Origin: Montifringilla adamsi
Lineage: Eukaryota > Chordata > Aves > Passeriformes > Passeridae
NCBI GenBank assembly: GCA_017590115.1
Contig: JAGGNK010008670.1
Span: 4,769,677-4,833,676, forward strand
DNA: 64,000 nt
Direction: 5' to 3'
The translations under genes and the position numbers were made by a program. The notes beneath the pieces were generated by a model. The model ran no database searches. It saw only the letters and a program-made list of their open reading frames with translations, and was not told the origin of the DNA. This document shows, in pieces, positions 50,701 through 61,888 of this stretch (position 1 is the first letter of the stretch; each line of letters starts with the position of its first letter).

Positions 50701-53700
50701 TTGTGCTAAGGTGACCGAACAACTTCCATCAGTTGAACAAGAACTGTGTCAGCTCCTTTCATCCAGCTGATTTTGCCAGGAGAAAACTGAAGGGTTTGGT
50801 GTGGCTACACCTGGCCTTATGAACTTTGCCATGAGTAGAGATCTTCCAAGGTGTTCTCTTAGCTCTGAAATGAAGAATTAAATTGGAGCAGGGGTTTACA
50901 ATTGCTGTTTTGTCCTGAGTACAGGTCACTTTTGGACAGTAACAGAATCTATTGAGTGATCAGGCATTAGTACATTCAGATTTGGGATGTAAATGATGGT
51001 CCTTTGCTTCTTTGGATCATCTGCTGTTGTAAGTCTCCCTGGGAACTATTTTTCTGGAGGCCTTACAAGGTGGCTATGAAAGACTGAGTGATGTAATTTA
51101 TCCTGTTGGGTTTAATTTATGTGTAAACTTGGGTTCAAAATTATTTAGAATTGTTTTTGGCTAATATCAACCTGTCCATGAAAAAGCCAACAAGAACCAG
51201 TGTCAGATATCCTCCACAAACCTGAGAGTAAGGAAATAGGGTGAGGATGGTGTCAAATGCCTTTGGGATTGCCAAAATCTGTGTTTACTGAGGGCCCAGC
51301 GTGTTGCTGCTGCAGTTCATTCCTGTCACCCTCTGTGGGCATGAATCAAAAAGCAGAAGGAGAAGATGCTGGATTTTCACCTTGCTCCAAACCTGCCTGC
51401 TGGCCACACAAAGACAAACATTTTGGTGTCAGCCTGTGAGTTCATCAGCTCCTACCCAAAGGCATAAATGTCTTTTTAAATACCAGAAGCACAAAGATGC
51501 TGCACACCTGTGAAGTATCTTTCCCCCTTCTTGATGCTCTTATTTTCTTGGCTGTTACTGTCTTGATGTTGACCAACCCTGAAGCATCCATTTTGAGAAA
51601 ACAAAAGTACAAACCAAAACTAACCAGCATTTTCTGCTGTCAGAGTGAGTCTGGCTTTCAGGAAGCAGTAAATTCCAGGATTTTCCTTTGTGAGGCAAAG
51701 TAAAGCCATTAAAGCTTTAACCCTCAGTTATTCCCAGCAAGGCCATCCCACCATTTCAGAGGATGCTGGAATTAAGCTAATAAATAAGTAAGAGAAAAAA
51801 CAATTCCACTGCAGAAAGCTAAAGGCAGGGACTTTGATCAGAGCTTGCTTTGCATCCTGGCTTCTGTGAATTCTTGCTGCAGCTGCAAGAGCAGCTGCAT
51901 TATTTTCAACATCAATCTGAGCAGTGCCATGTAATAGCCTCGTTACAGAGGGACTAAAGAGCTAACAGAATCCTAAAGTCGTCAGACTTTTTATGAAATT
52001 TACATTCAGAAATACCATATTTAAGCTATTTTTCAATGTTTGAATTTAAATGGGCACAATTAGAGTTGATTTTTGTTTTGTTTCTCAACTGGTAGTTACT
52101 ACATTGAGCAAGTGTTGCTCGAGGTCACAGCCCTGCAAATGCACGAATGCAGCATCTGACTTCCATAGTGAGGAGACTCACGGAGTGGCATAACATTAAA
52201 CATGCAAACAAGCAGCTACAGAGAGAGAGAGCTTGTATTTACAAGGAGGAAATGTGGAATTCAGCAAAACATTTTACATACGTTGAATTTTCTGCGGATT
52301 CTTTCAAAACAGCAGTGACATGCAGAATTTTCTCATTTTTGGCCTCGCTTACCCCTTCAAATGGTTGTTAAGAGCCCTAATGATTTTGTTAGAGCAAAGA
52401 TAAACTAATGCAAAACATTTCAAAATACTCACTTTTACATGTGGGCAGAGATTGCCCTTTAAAGTTTGTCAGTGGTCACATTTGAATACTATTATCACAG
52501 CATTTCTCTATTTCCAAAATAATTTTGCAAGCTTAGGTATGGATATTCTGGCAATATTACCACTTTGCACAGATAAAATTAACGACCTTTTAAGGCTTAG
52601 GCACCATAAAGGGACCATATCTAATCAAAACCTTGATTTAAACTTGATTTGAATGTAACACATGACAATATTATAATTCCTGCAAACAGTACAAGTACCA
52701 AGGTATGGTCACCCTGAAAAACATCCTTTAGCAGGCTGCTTACAACTCAGCTTCCACAAGGTATGCAATTAGATGACAATCTCAATGATATTTTATCTCA
52801 GTGATACTATAAAATAATTTCTCTAGTCTTCATGTCTGGAGGAAAAAGCTTGGAAATGTAACTCAGGTAGAGTAAAGGCTCAGGAAATATAAGAAAAGAA
52901 GTCAAAGAATGTATTTATTAAAAAAACCCCAAGAAAACAACATCATTTTTATCTAGTTAGATGTCCCTGCTTGACTGAAGATGTTTAATGTTTCGGGTTA
53001 GAAGTACTGAATGACAGAGGCAGCTTTTCACTGGTTAAGTATTGTAATAAGAGAAATTTCTTTTTTTTTTCATTCTAATTATAGTTTACATGCACCTTTC
53101 TGGTAAGTGTGGGCAGACCATGTGATTTCTGTGCCTCATGGAACTAGCAAGACTTCCCTTCTTTTCAGTGCAGCACGGATCAACTTACTAATATTTGTGA
53201 AACACAAAGGAATTAGAATGATGAATGCCCTATAAATAAATAAATGTATCTCCATTCATTAGCCAGAAAAGCTCTGTTTTGTTTCAAGAATTGATTTCTG
53301 AAAATGCTTTACCATGTATTTTATCAGCAAACAAGATGACATTAAGTGGCAATATGTTAAAATTAGTTGTCTTTCATTCTTTTAACTTTACTGGAAAAAA
53401 GTTACATTTTCTTTTCAGATTGTATTTCCCAAAGTATAAAACAGATGCATTTGGATAAATAGATTTGAAACATATTATTAAATTAAATGAAGAAAAGGAA
53501 ACATAATGAAATAAAATCAAAGTATCTGAAAAAAAATTTCTATTCACAGGCCTGCAGTAGAAATCTAATGTTCCTTCTCTACTTTATCCTGGTATTGAGA
53601 TGACAGGTATTCTATCATCTTTCAAAGTACCATCTGAGATGCCTCTTGTGATCTGAACAAGAATGGGTGTCCATTCAGGAGAATCAATTTCAAAATCCAG

Positions 53701-54170
53701 TTACAGGTATTAAATCTATTCCTATATGGAGCACACTGTTTGTGCCTAGTACATTTATTATCATTATTACAATAAAATTAAATAGTGCCATCTGAGATCA
53801 AGTTCCTGCTGTGGTTCTCCATATTCATCGTACCAGACATTTTAAAGTAGACCAAGCAGAGGAAAGAAGCCTCCTTTGAGGTGAAATGGGGATACAGAAA
53901 TCAGGCACAGAGAAATGAACCCCTTCAGGGACAGCAGCAGACCCATGGCAGAGCAGCTCCTCCCTTCCAGGGCTCCTGCAGCTGCCTTCCCTAAATCCTG
54001 TCTGAAAACCATCCCAAGCCAGCTCAGCACAGTTGTTGTCACCTCAGGGGGTCTTGAGGGATGTCCCCACTGGGGAAGCATTTGGGAAGTGAACCCCTGG
54101 CTCAGCCCAAGCCCTTGGGCGTCCTGGAATGAGCACACTAAGATTGCATGGCTGTCCCTGGGGCAGGCAG
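47704..54170. other. Non-coding, mostly AT-rich sequence
   Basis: No gene is supported. The sequence is largely unique and AT-rich, especially 52400-53700. A possible conserved element lies at about 52080-52370. The stretch 51250-51300 has a faint resemblance to CR1 but is too weak to call. The sequence becomes GC-richer from 53840 towards the CR1. Confidence 0.5.
52080..52370. other. Candidate conserved non-coding element
   Basis: About 290 bp of non-repetitive sequence keeps CpGs in an AT-rich setting (GCTCGAGG, GCACGAATG, CACGGAG, ATACGTTG, TGCGGATT, CCTCGCTT). A short (AG)5-6 run lies at about 52220. A 74-codon plus-strand frame crosses it without a recognisable domain. It may be an enhancer-type element. 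Conservation cannot be judged from one genome. Confidence 0.22.
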
Positions 54171-54553
54171 TCACAGAATCACTGGGTTGGAAGAGACCTT
54201 CAAGACTAGCGAGTCCAGCCCAGCCCCAACAGCTCAACTCAACCCTGGCACCCAGTGCCACATCCAGGCTTTGTTAAACACCTCAGGGATGGTGACTGCA
54301 GCACCTGCCTTGGCAGCCATTCCAGAACTTTATCACTCTTTCTGTGAAAAACTTTTTCCTAATATCCAACCTGTATTTCCCTTGGTGCAGCTTGAGGCTG
54401 TGTGCTCTGGTTGTGTCAGTGCTGCCTGGAGAAAGAGCCCAGCCCCAGCTGAGCACAGGCACCTTTCAGTCCTCAATGCTTTACAGCCTGCCCCAGACCA
54501 TGTATGCCAGCTCCACTGTTCCTCACCTCTTTGGGAACACTTTCAGCCCAATA
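54171..54553 (-). mobile_element. CR1 LINE 3' fragment (minus strand)
   Basis: Beginning TCACAGAATCACTGGGTTGG and AAGAGACCTTCAAGAC, this is the reverse complement of a CR1 3' end. It continues through CCCAGTGCCACATCCAGGCT, GGGATGGTGACTGCAG, CCATTCCAGAACTTTATCAC, CTTTTTCCTAATATCCAACC and GTGCAGCTTGAGGCTG. The more distal CCAGACCATGTATGCCAGCT and GGGAACACTTTCAGC still follow CR1 order. At about 380 bp it is among the longest copies here. It matches the plus-strand fragment at 12690-12924 nearly base for base and so belongs to the same subfamily. It is non-coding. Confidence 0.92.
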
Positions 54554-54637
54554 TTTGGAAAAGAGGTAAAAAAAGAGCCTGCTGGAAGGTGTCTTATATT
54601 ATATACCAGAAGAGAATATCTACATCCTGACAACCCT

Positions 54638-54714
54638 TCTTGTACCATTTGTGTTTCAAACCACTGAACTGGTGTTTCAAACCACTGTCTTGTACCACTT
54701 GTGTTTCAAACCTT
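54638..54714 (+). repeat. Nested short direct repeats
   Basis: A 25-nt segment (CTTGTACCAYTTGTGTTTCA plus AACC) occurs at 54638 and again 50 bp later at 54688. A shorter core GTGTTTCAAACC occurs a third time between them at about 54672. The array begins about 80 bp beyond the truncated 5' end of the neighbouring CR1. It encodes nothing. Confidence 0.85.
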
Positions 54715-55908
54715 TCCTTCCCACCCTGGAGCACTGGAGAAGGTATATCCATGCTTATCAGGACCTGAGTTCTACTAATATATGTGGTTTTTAAAAAAAA
54801 TTCTAAAAGGTGTTTTAGAAAAGTGTTTTGAGTAAATTCCTTATTCATTTTCTAGGAGACTAAACTGCTGAATGCACTTAAATCAGAGCAACTTGATAAC
54901 CTTAATTTCTAAAGAAATTCTGCTAATGCATTTAAAAAATGCAGTATATTATGAAGTCCTTGCTGCTTCTAACCAAGACAGATAAACCTTGTAATGCAGG
55001 CCACAAAACAGAGCTGATGGAGGAAAACACGCTGGAGTTATGTTCACAACTTGGAACACTGCAAGGACTCAACAAGCATTTCAGAACAGAGTGGGAAATG
55101 GCATAAACATCCCAGACAGCAGTCCCACCCCAGTGCCAGGCATCCCTCTTAGGCACCGAGCACTAAAGAATCCCACAACCAGAACGAGACAAATGAATAA
55201 GAAACACAAAGTGAAATCAGCACAATTAATCAAGTAACTAAGACATAAAACCTTGAGACACAACAAATGTGCCATGTTGCTAAAAATGTTGTTTTGCAGA
55301 TAAGTGAATAAATTTACTTCCAGGCCAGGCTTTTTTTCTTTTATTTTTTTTCCCTCCAGTAGCTTTAGCCTTATTGCTTCCACTGCACATTTGCTTCCCC
55401 AGGTACAGCTTAGATATGGCATCTAATTTCCCTGCTGTAGCTATACAGTTGAGGTGAGAGCTAGAGGGATGAATCATTGCATCCTGCCCATGCTTGCTGA
55501 TCTTCTGGCTCTAAATGCAGAGCAAAAAACTGTGGGGAAAAAGAGAGCAGGGCTAAAATAACAGAAAGGAGAAAGAAGTATAATGGAAATGCCTCAGGAC
55601 TCAGTAAAGAGGAGAGAAGCACTCAAGGTCTGAGGAGGCAATAGATGAATAAGAGGAGATGATAGAGTGTGAAATGTGTAGTTGGATGATGAGCAGAGCT
55701 AATGAAACTGAATTTCCTGAGCCTGTGTAGCTGGGCTCTCTGGTGCCTAATAGTGTGATCTGGGATCGAACGTTTCCCTGCAGTTGGAGTATTCCCAGTG
55801 TCTCTCCCTTGTGTGGTTTCTATTTAGAGGGCTGTTCATGGTGCAATAATTTGGAGATAGGATCCAGGGAGATGCAGATAAACAATAATTAAGCCTTTTT
55901 CCTCAGGG

Positions 55909-55936
55909 AAAAAAAAAAAAAAAAGGAAAAAAAAAA
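55909..55936 (+). repeat. A-rich run
   Basis: A runs interrupted by a single GG. Confidence 0.9.
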
Positions 55937-56071
55937 GATAAACATGTTGTGGTCACAATGAAATGGGACTGGAAGGAAGATGCAAAATGGCAACAAAATT
56001 GGAGTAAAAAAGAAGGCCTTTCACCTAAATTTTCAAAGCTGTGCTTTGAAATGACTGAATGGGAGGGGGAA

Positions 56072-56094
56072 ATGACTAATGACTAAATGACTAA
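56072..56094 (+). repeat. Short tandem of ATGACTAA-like units
   Basis: ATGACTAA, TGACTAA and ATGACTAA follow one another head to tail. Confidence 0.75.
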
Positions 56095-57239
56095 TGGGAG
56101 AGGGAAAAAACCTCTGCTTGGAGACATTGAAGAGTGGCTGAGACAAGCTGATCACTGTTGCCTGAGCAGAGATGGCTCAGATGTAAAGAGATTGCTTCTG
56201 TGTGATGGAAAGAAACCAGGGATTTTGGTCAGGTGGAAGAGAGGTGGGTGGAAGAAATTCATTACTGTGTCTGGAAACTGCTGAGGCTGGACTGTAAATT
56301 GGGGTGAGGTGAAACAAATGAGGAGCTGTTCCTCCATTACTCCCCACTCCCTTAAATATGAAGGCAACAGGGAGGAGGTGTGGGTTTCCTCTGGGATGGC
56401 CAGGAGCTCTTTGCTCCCCCATGTCCCCATCATGTCTACACCCCTCACTCCTGGCCACCATCCCCTCACCTCTGTGGTCAGCCCCCAGTCTGGGATGTGA
56501 CTTTGTGCCTAAAAACAAAGATGGAAAATCCACTGTAAATGAGTCCTCCCATGGAAAGCGATGAATTCAGCTCACCCAACTCATAATGTTTATAGTGGGC
56601 CCTGGCTCTGTAAAGGGTAACAAATGTGAAATCATTATAAACTTGGTTGAGGTTACTACTGTAAACCTGCTGGCTGGCAATCGAGGTCTGATCAGTTATT
56701 TTAAAACATTTTAGCTGTGTGCTCATTAATATAATGGAAATGTGGAACAAAAAGAGAAATGAGAATTACAAAAGGTGAAGTAATTAGCAGGTTTATTGTA
56801 GACACTGTCAGGTTTCTCATGTCCCCTGATTTAAGTTAAAAAAAAGAAAAGAAAAAGTACTAGCACAGATGCATTGCTCATAACATGTATTCAAAGTTGC
56901 TAGTCCAAACAGCATAATTTTTAAGTCTAAGCATTCCCTATACAGCAATGTTAGAGCTGAATGCTTTTTATGGACGCACTTCATTCGTAGAGTTGTGTGA
57001 TTATGCACGTGGGATCTGATTCACAGCATTTCTTCTTCCTTGATAAGGAAGGTAAGATAAAAGCTTAAAAACGTTTGTGCTGTTTAAAAATACTCATGAA
57101 ACATAAAACTTCAGGTTCAGAAAAGCCACAGAAAGAAGAAAAAATGGAGTTTCTGTAGCTTTTGAAATTTCTGCTGTGCAGAGTTGTAGTGTTTAAGGCT
57201 CATAAAATAGATTAAGAATCCAGTGACACACAAGGGTGG

Positions 57240-57254
57240 TTTTTTTTTTTTTTT
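57240..57254 (+). repeat. (T)15 run
   Basis: Mononucleotide tract. Confidence 0.95.
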
Positions 57255-57349
57255 CTCTGCTCTCTATTTGGTGATATATCAATAGGTCTTCTAGGCAGAA
57301 GAAAAGTCTTGCTGACTGCATCAAAGATTCCTCACTAGGAACAGACCTT

Positions 57350-57367
57350 AAAAAAAAAAAAAAAAAA
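57350..57367 (+). repeat. (A)18 run
   Basis: Mononucleotide tract. Confidence 0.95.
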
Positions 57368-58747
57368 TAGGCCTACTTGAAAAACGTTCTCCAGGTAACT
57401 TTAGCAGAGATTTTGCTTCTTCACTAAAAATTTGTAGCCCTGCAACAAATCTATTTTTTTTTCCTGAAAAACAAGCAAGGAAAGAAAGTAGTTGTGTTTG
57501 GTTAAAATTTGAGTTGTCTGAGAAACAGGCTGCAGTTATCTGTGTAGAGACATAGCCCAGGTAGGAAGCACAAATTAAATAAAAGGACACAAAGTGTTGA
57601 GACTGTGCTGCTCAAGAGAAATTGAAATTAAAAATCTCAAATCAAAATGTTTTGCTTTTCAACTCCAAAATACCAAGTCTTAAATACCTCAATTTCTAAA
57701 AATTCCAGGTAGTCAAAGGTAGTCACGGGAGGGCTTTGGAGAGAGGTTGGGAGAAGCAGCAAAACGTTGACCTCCAGCATGGACAACCTTTGGATGGGAA
57801 CACTCACAGCCCTGGGTGAGGTGGCTCCTTCACATCCCTCTGAGAGCAGAAGAGAAAATAAGCATGGCATCATGTGCTCTTGCAGATATTTTCTAGTCAA
57901 AAACTGGGCTGCTACATTATTTTCTGAAATTCTGTCTTTTATTGCTCTGGAATAGCTACAGGGCTCCTCCTCCTTGGAAGAGAAGCCACCCCACATCTGT
58001 GTGATCAAGGCCAAGGTGTGGATGGCCACTGATCACCTGGGGAGGCTCTGGAAGCAAACAGTAAATGACAACAGGAAAAGCCAGTGATTTGGGAATTGGA
58101 AAAAAGATGTACTGGGCAGGGAAGGTCACCAATGTTTCCTACCAATCTGTTTGTGTTTATATCACAGCGTTTCCTGCTGCTGACTGGCTTCACTTTCCCT
58201 AGGTGATTTCAAGCAGGCACTTGTTACAGATCGTACACCAGCAGCAGCTTGTGTTTGGACTTGGAACCCTCTGAAAAGCTCCTGTTAAACCCTTGGGGAG
58301 GCACTTACCTCTGGTAGCTGTGCCCTTCATAAAGCAAAAGCATTGTTGGTAGATTTGCATGTTCCCATATCCAATAACTCTGAGTTAGTGGCATATTTAC
58401 AGCATCTATCATAGCATTAAGAACAGGTTTCTGCCATGCCGTAGTGATGGAGAACATTTTGTGGCACTCTGGAATTGAATTCCCCTGTTCTGAACATTTC
58501 CCCTGGCTTTGGATGCCTCCATGCTTACTTCCTGGAAAACACATTAATTTTGGAGGCCTATTTGTTTTAATACCTTCAACTGCCCACGTCATTCCTGGGA
58601 AAGGATGGAGCTGTGACATGCTGGCACATTAGTGCAAAAATCAGGATAATGCAGGACCTAGGTGAAAGCAAGGAGTGTCACTAACACTTGGGTCAGTGAA
58701 GAGGAAGGAGCAGCCTGAGGAAAAACAACAGTTTTGTTCTCTGCAAC

Positions 58748-58750
<3 letters not shown>

Positions 58751-58799
<49 letters not shown>

Positions 58800-58824
58800 A
58801 AAGGAATTTATTCCTGATTGAATT

Positions 58825-58868
<44 letters not shown>

Positions 58869-58910
58869 TAAAAAAATCAACAGAAAGTTGAAGGAATTTA
58901 GTCCTGAATG
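58751..58910 (+). repeat. Tandem duplicated unit carrying long A-runs
   Basis: An uninterrupted 46-A run (58751-58796) is followed by GTTAAAGGAATTTATTCCTG and ATTGAATTC. A 41-A run (58826-58866) and then a second version, GTTGAAGGAATTTAGTCCTG with AATG, follow. The non-A parts match at roughly 21 of the first 25 positions, so the structure looks like a direct duplication of an A-tract plus 25-30 bp. The second copy has about 20 extra A-rich bases inserted before the match. It resembles neither a CR1 tail nor a known satellite. Confidence 0.9.
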
Positions 58911-59042
58911 TAACCAGGATTTTGCTCCTCCCCTGCCTGTGATTTTGAAACAATTTACTTTTAATATTACCTAGATATTAATGTTTTAGATTGGGTACTC
59001 TTCATGGTCTAAAACTGCTTTTCATAAATGTTTTAATGGGTC

Positions 59043-59068
59043 CAGGCCCAATCCCACTGAGGTCAATT
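59043..59068. repeat. Ancient repeat core remnant
   Basis: CAGGCCCAATCCCACTGAGG followed by TCAATT resembles the 'GGGCCCGATCCCATTGAAGTCAATGG' motif known from old reptile and bird repeats. The family is not assigned. Confidence 0.4.
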
Positions 59069-61848
59069 AGAAGATTCCAAATAAATCTTTCCTTCTCGTC
59101 CTTCCATTAGTATGCAGCCTGTAAGAGGGCTGATGCTGGTCTGTGCTTTTATCTTAAAATAATCCAGAAGACAATTCTCCTATGGGAAGAAACCATGTAA
59201 TTTGTGGGTGGTACTTACAGGGATGTTACCCAGGTAAAAACAATTATTTTTAATTTAGAGCCCAATTTTCAGGCATGCCTAACACAATTCTACCTGAAGT
59301 TAAATATAGACTTAGGTGGTCAATACTTTGGGAAAACCAGAGCCATAATTTTTAACAGATCTCATTTTATCTCAGGCTTGTATTGTCCAGAATTAGGTTT
59401 AAAGTGGTTTGGAAGTGCAATTTCAATGTGTTCTGTCTGTAAGTATTGCAACAAAATAAAGTGGTATATTATGATAAAGTATGTTCTGTTTTATTTATTT
59501 CTTAACTTCATGCCTGTGAGTATCTGACTTGCATTAATTTTTAACCAGACCCCCAACTTTAAATAACAACAAGCATCTTTCTTCCCAACAAGAATCTAGT
59601 AGGTCTTTGGTAGGATATACCATAAAAAGATAGAGGATGAGCTGTAAAATACTTTTCGAAATATTGATTTTTTTTTTGTTTGTTCATGTTCTGGGTGGTG
59701 AACTGGATAAATACTGCTATGGCTTGGTTCAAAATTCTGTTGTACCTCTGAACTTGGAGTATGATTTAGGGCAAATGTTTATTGGATAAAGCCCTGAGTC
59801 TTTGTGCTGTACCTTTGGGCTCTGAGCCCCAAAGGTCTGGTGGTAATCAAAACTAGTTTGAGAATACTCCTTTATGCTCTTTAAATGCAATTTTTATAAG
59901 TACTTTTTGGCATGCTTTAACTGCGGAGTCTCACATTTTTTCCAGGATGTTTTAAGAAATCAGAAATTATTTCTGGTATTTGAAACCATTTGAAATTGTG
60001 CTGAAAACAGTTCTTACAGAGACGTTTCAGCTGAATTAATTACAATACAATCAAGCTGTGGCATGTGGGACCAGAAACATCTGGTGCTAACCTTGGCTGA
60101 TCTTCCTGTAGATTGCATTCATTAGTTTGAATAGTTTTCTCAATGTTTTGATGTAATCATTTTGCCCTTTTTCAATTTATGTACTTGTGGTGGCTTTGAC
60201 CATCTTGACAAAACAAATCTCACACTTGGGTCAAGGACTCTGGAACCATCAGCTTTCAGTGAGAAATTACTTCTGGACTCATTATATGTTTATTGTCTAA
60301 GGGTCCTTGTAATAGCGATTCTGTTTTGCACATTAGAATTGTACATCATTAGCTTTCTAAATTCCAGCTGAAACTATTACATCTTCCTCCAAGAACAGAA
60401 CTTGAAACAACAAAAGAAATAAGAAATCAAGCTGCACTCTTCTTTTCATTGTCTTTTTGTTATGTTACCCATATATGCGTATATGTACTGAGGAAATTTA
60501 ATGGCCAAATAGCATCAAGAAAATTCTGCCTTCTTAAAGGCAAATTTAAAAATCATCACTCTGTGAAGCTGAACCAACAAAAGAGCACTGGGAAAAATCC
60601 ACATAGCCCAATACCTACATTTTCTCTTTTATTGTTGGCTGCCCTGTGCATCAGCAAAATGTCACCTCTGCAATTTAGTAGCGTTCTCTGTCCAACCTGA
60701 TGAGGAGAAAAGCATGAGAAAATATGCAAACAAAAGGCAAACTGCTTTAGATGCTGATGTCTTCTGAGTGCCAAAGTACTTCTGGTGTTTCAAATTTTAT
60801 AAACTTACAGTTCTCAGACTTAGACAATATGAACATTGAAAACAAAGACATCATGCACATAAACAAACCAAGCCTCAACTTTCTAATGAAATTAAAAGTC
60901 CTAACATTTGCTGGAAGAATTATTTTCAGTTGATACTGCCACTCAGACAGTGAGGAGCAGCTTCGTTGTACTGTTCTTGTCTTCTGAAACTGCACTTTTG
61001 TGTCTGCTTCTCCTGAAGCACGAAACCATCTTGACTTGGGCAGGCTCCAGCTGCAGCACGAACAGCCACTTTCCAAAGGAGAAATCCTGTGATATGGGCC
61101 CATTTGGGAGGTGTCTCTGGCCTCCCTGCTTTCCTCATGTGTGTCAAGTTTACTGCACAGTGAATTATTCCGTGGCAGGAGGAGCCCAGCTCTGGGATCC
61201 CCGTGACAGCTTCCTCCTGGTGCCGAATCCATTCACTCCGTGTGTGGCTCTACTGCTCACCTGCTGCCCTTCCCTTTCTTCCCTGGCACAAAACCCAACA
61301 GCTGGCCACCAAATTGGATGGTAGAGGTTCTAAAAGCCTATAACAAATATTACAACCTGTTTGCAGTAGGTATCACATGGAACGTTCCTTCTGCTTTCTA
61401 TAGGCAACTGGAAAGGGAAGGATTCTGGCTTTGTATAGAAAATCTATACAAATGTTGCCTCCTCTGCCAAAGAATTTTTTTTTTTCTTAGATGTTCAGGT
61501 CTTAAATTTCTGTCTACCGAGATTTATGACACACTGTATTCATTGTAAATTGTAGGGGTTTTGCTTAGTTGCAGGTAGCTACGGGGTTTTAACAATGAGT
61601 AAAATTTAATTACTGATGCACAGCTTAAATAAGGTAAAAAAGTCTATAAAATCCCTTTGACCTTCAGGGAATCCACAAATACATCAAACTTGCTTTACAT
61701 GTGGTTTTACAGATACCAGGGGCATACGCATTTTAAATTATACAGTCAGTCCAGGAGAAGACTGGTTTTCCCCGCCTTTCATATACATCCATACATATAT
61801 TAAGGATCTCCTGAACCCATAAAGAAATATTTGTACTTAATAAACATA

Positions 61849-61888
61849 GGCCCGATTCTCTCAGTTTCACTGGTGTAATTTCACTGCC
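61849..61888. repeat. Ancient palindromic repeat end remnant
   Basis: GGCCCGATTCTCTCAGTTTC followed by ACTGGTGTAATTTCACTG resembles the end of a repeat I recall from turtles and crocodilians ('GGCCTGATTCTCCTCTC...TTACACTGGTGTAAAT'). Only one end is readable and it is eroded. If correct, the element predates birds and is a decayed non-autonomous DNA transposon. Confidence 0.45.

Larger units (their letters stand above)
54715..58750. other. Non-coding sequence with A/T-rich runs
   Basis: No gene is supported. A-rich runs lie at 55909-55936 and 57350-57367, and a T run at 57240-57254. A short tandem stretch of ATGACTAA-like units lies at 56072-56094. Open frames around 56150-56560 overlap in both directions and look like chance. 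Confidence 0.5.

Noticed and set aside
51250..51300. Faint CR1-like wording (GTCAAATGCCTTTG)
   Set aside because: The match is too short and the flanks do not follow any CR1 order that I can confirm.
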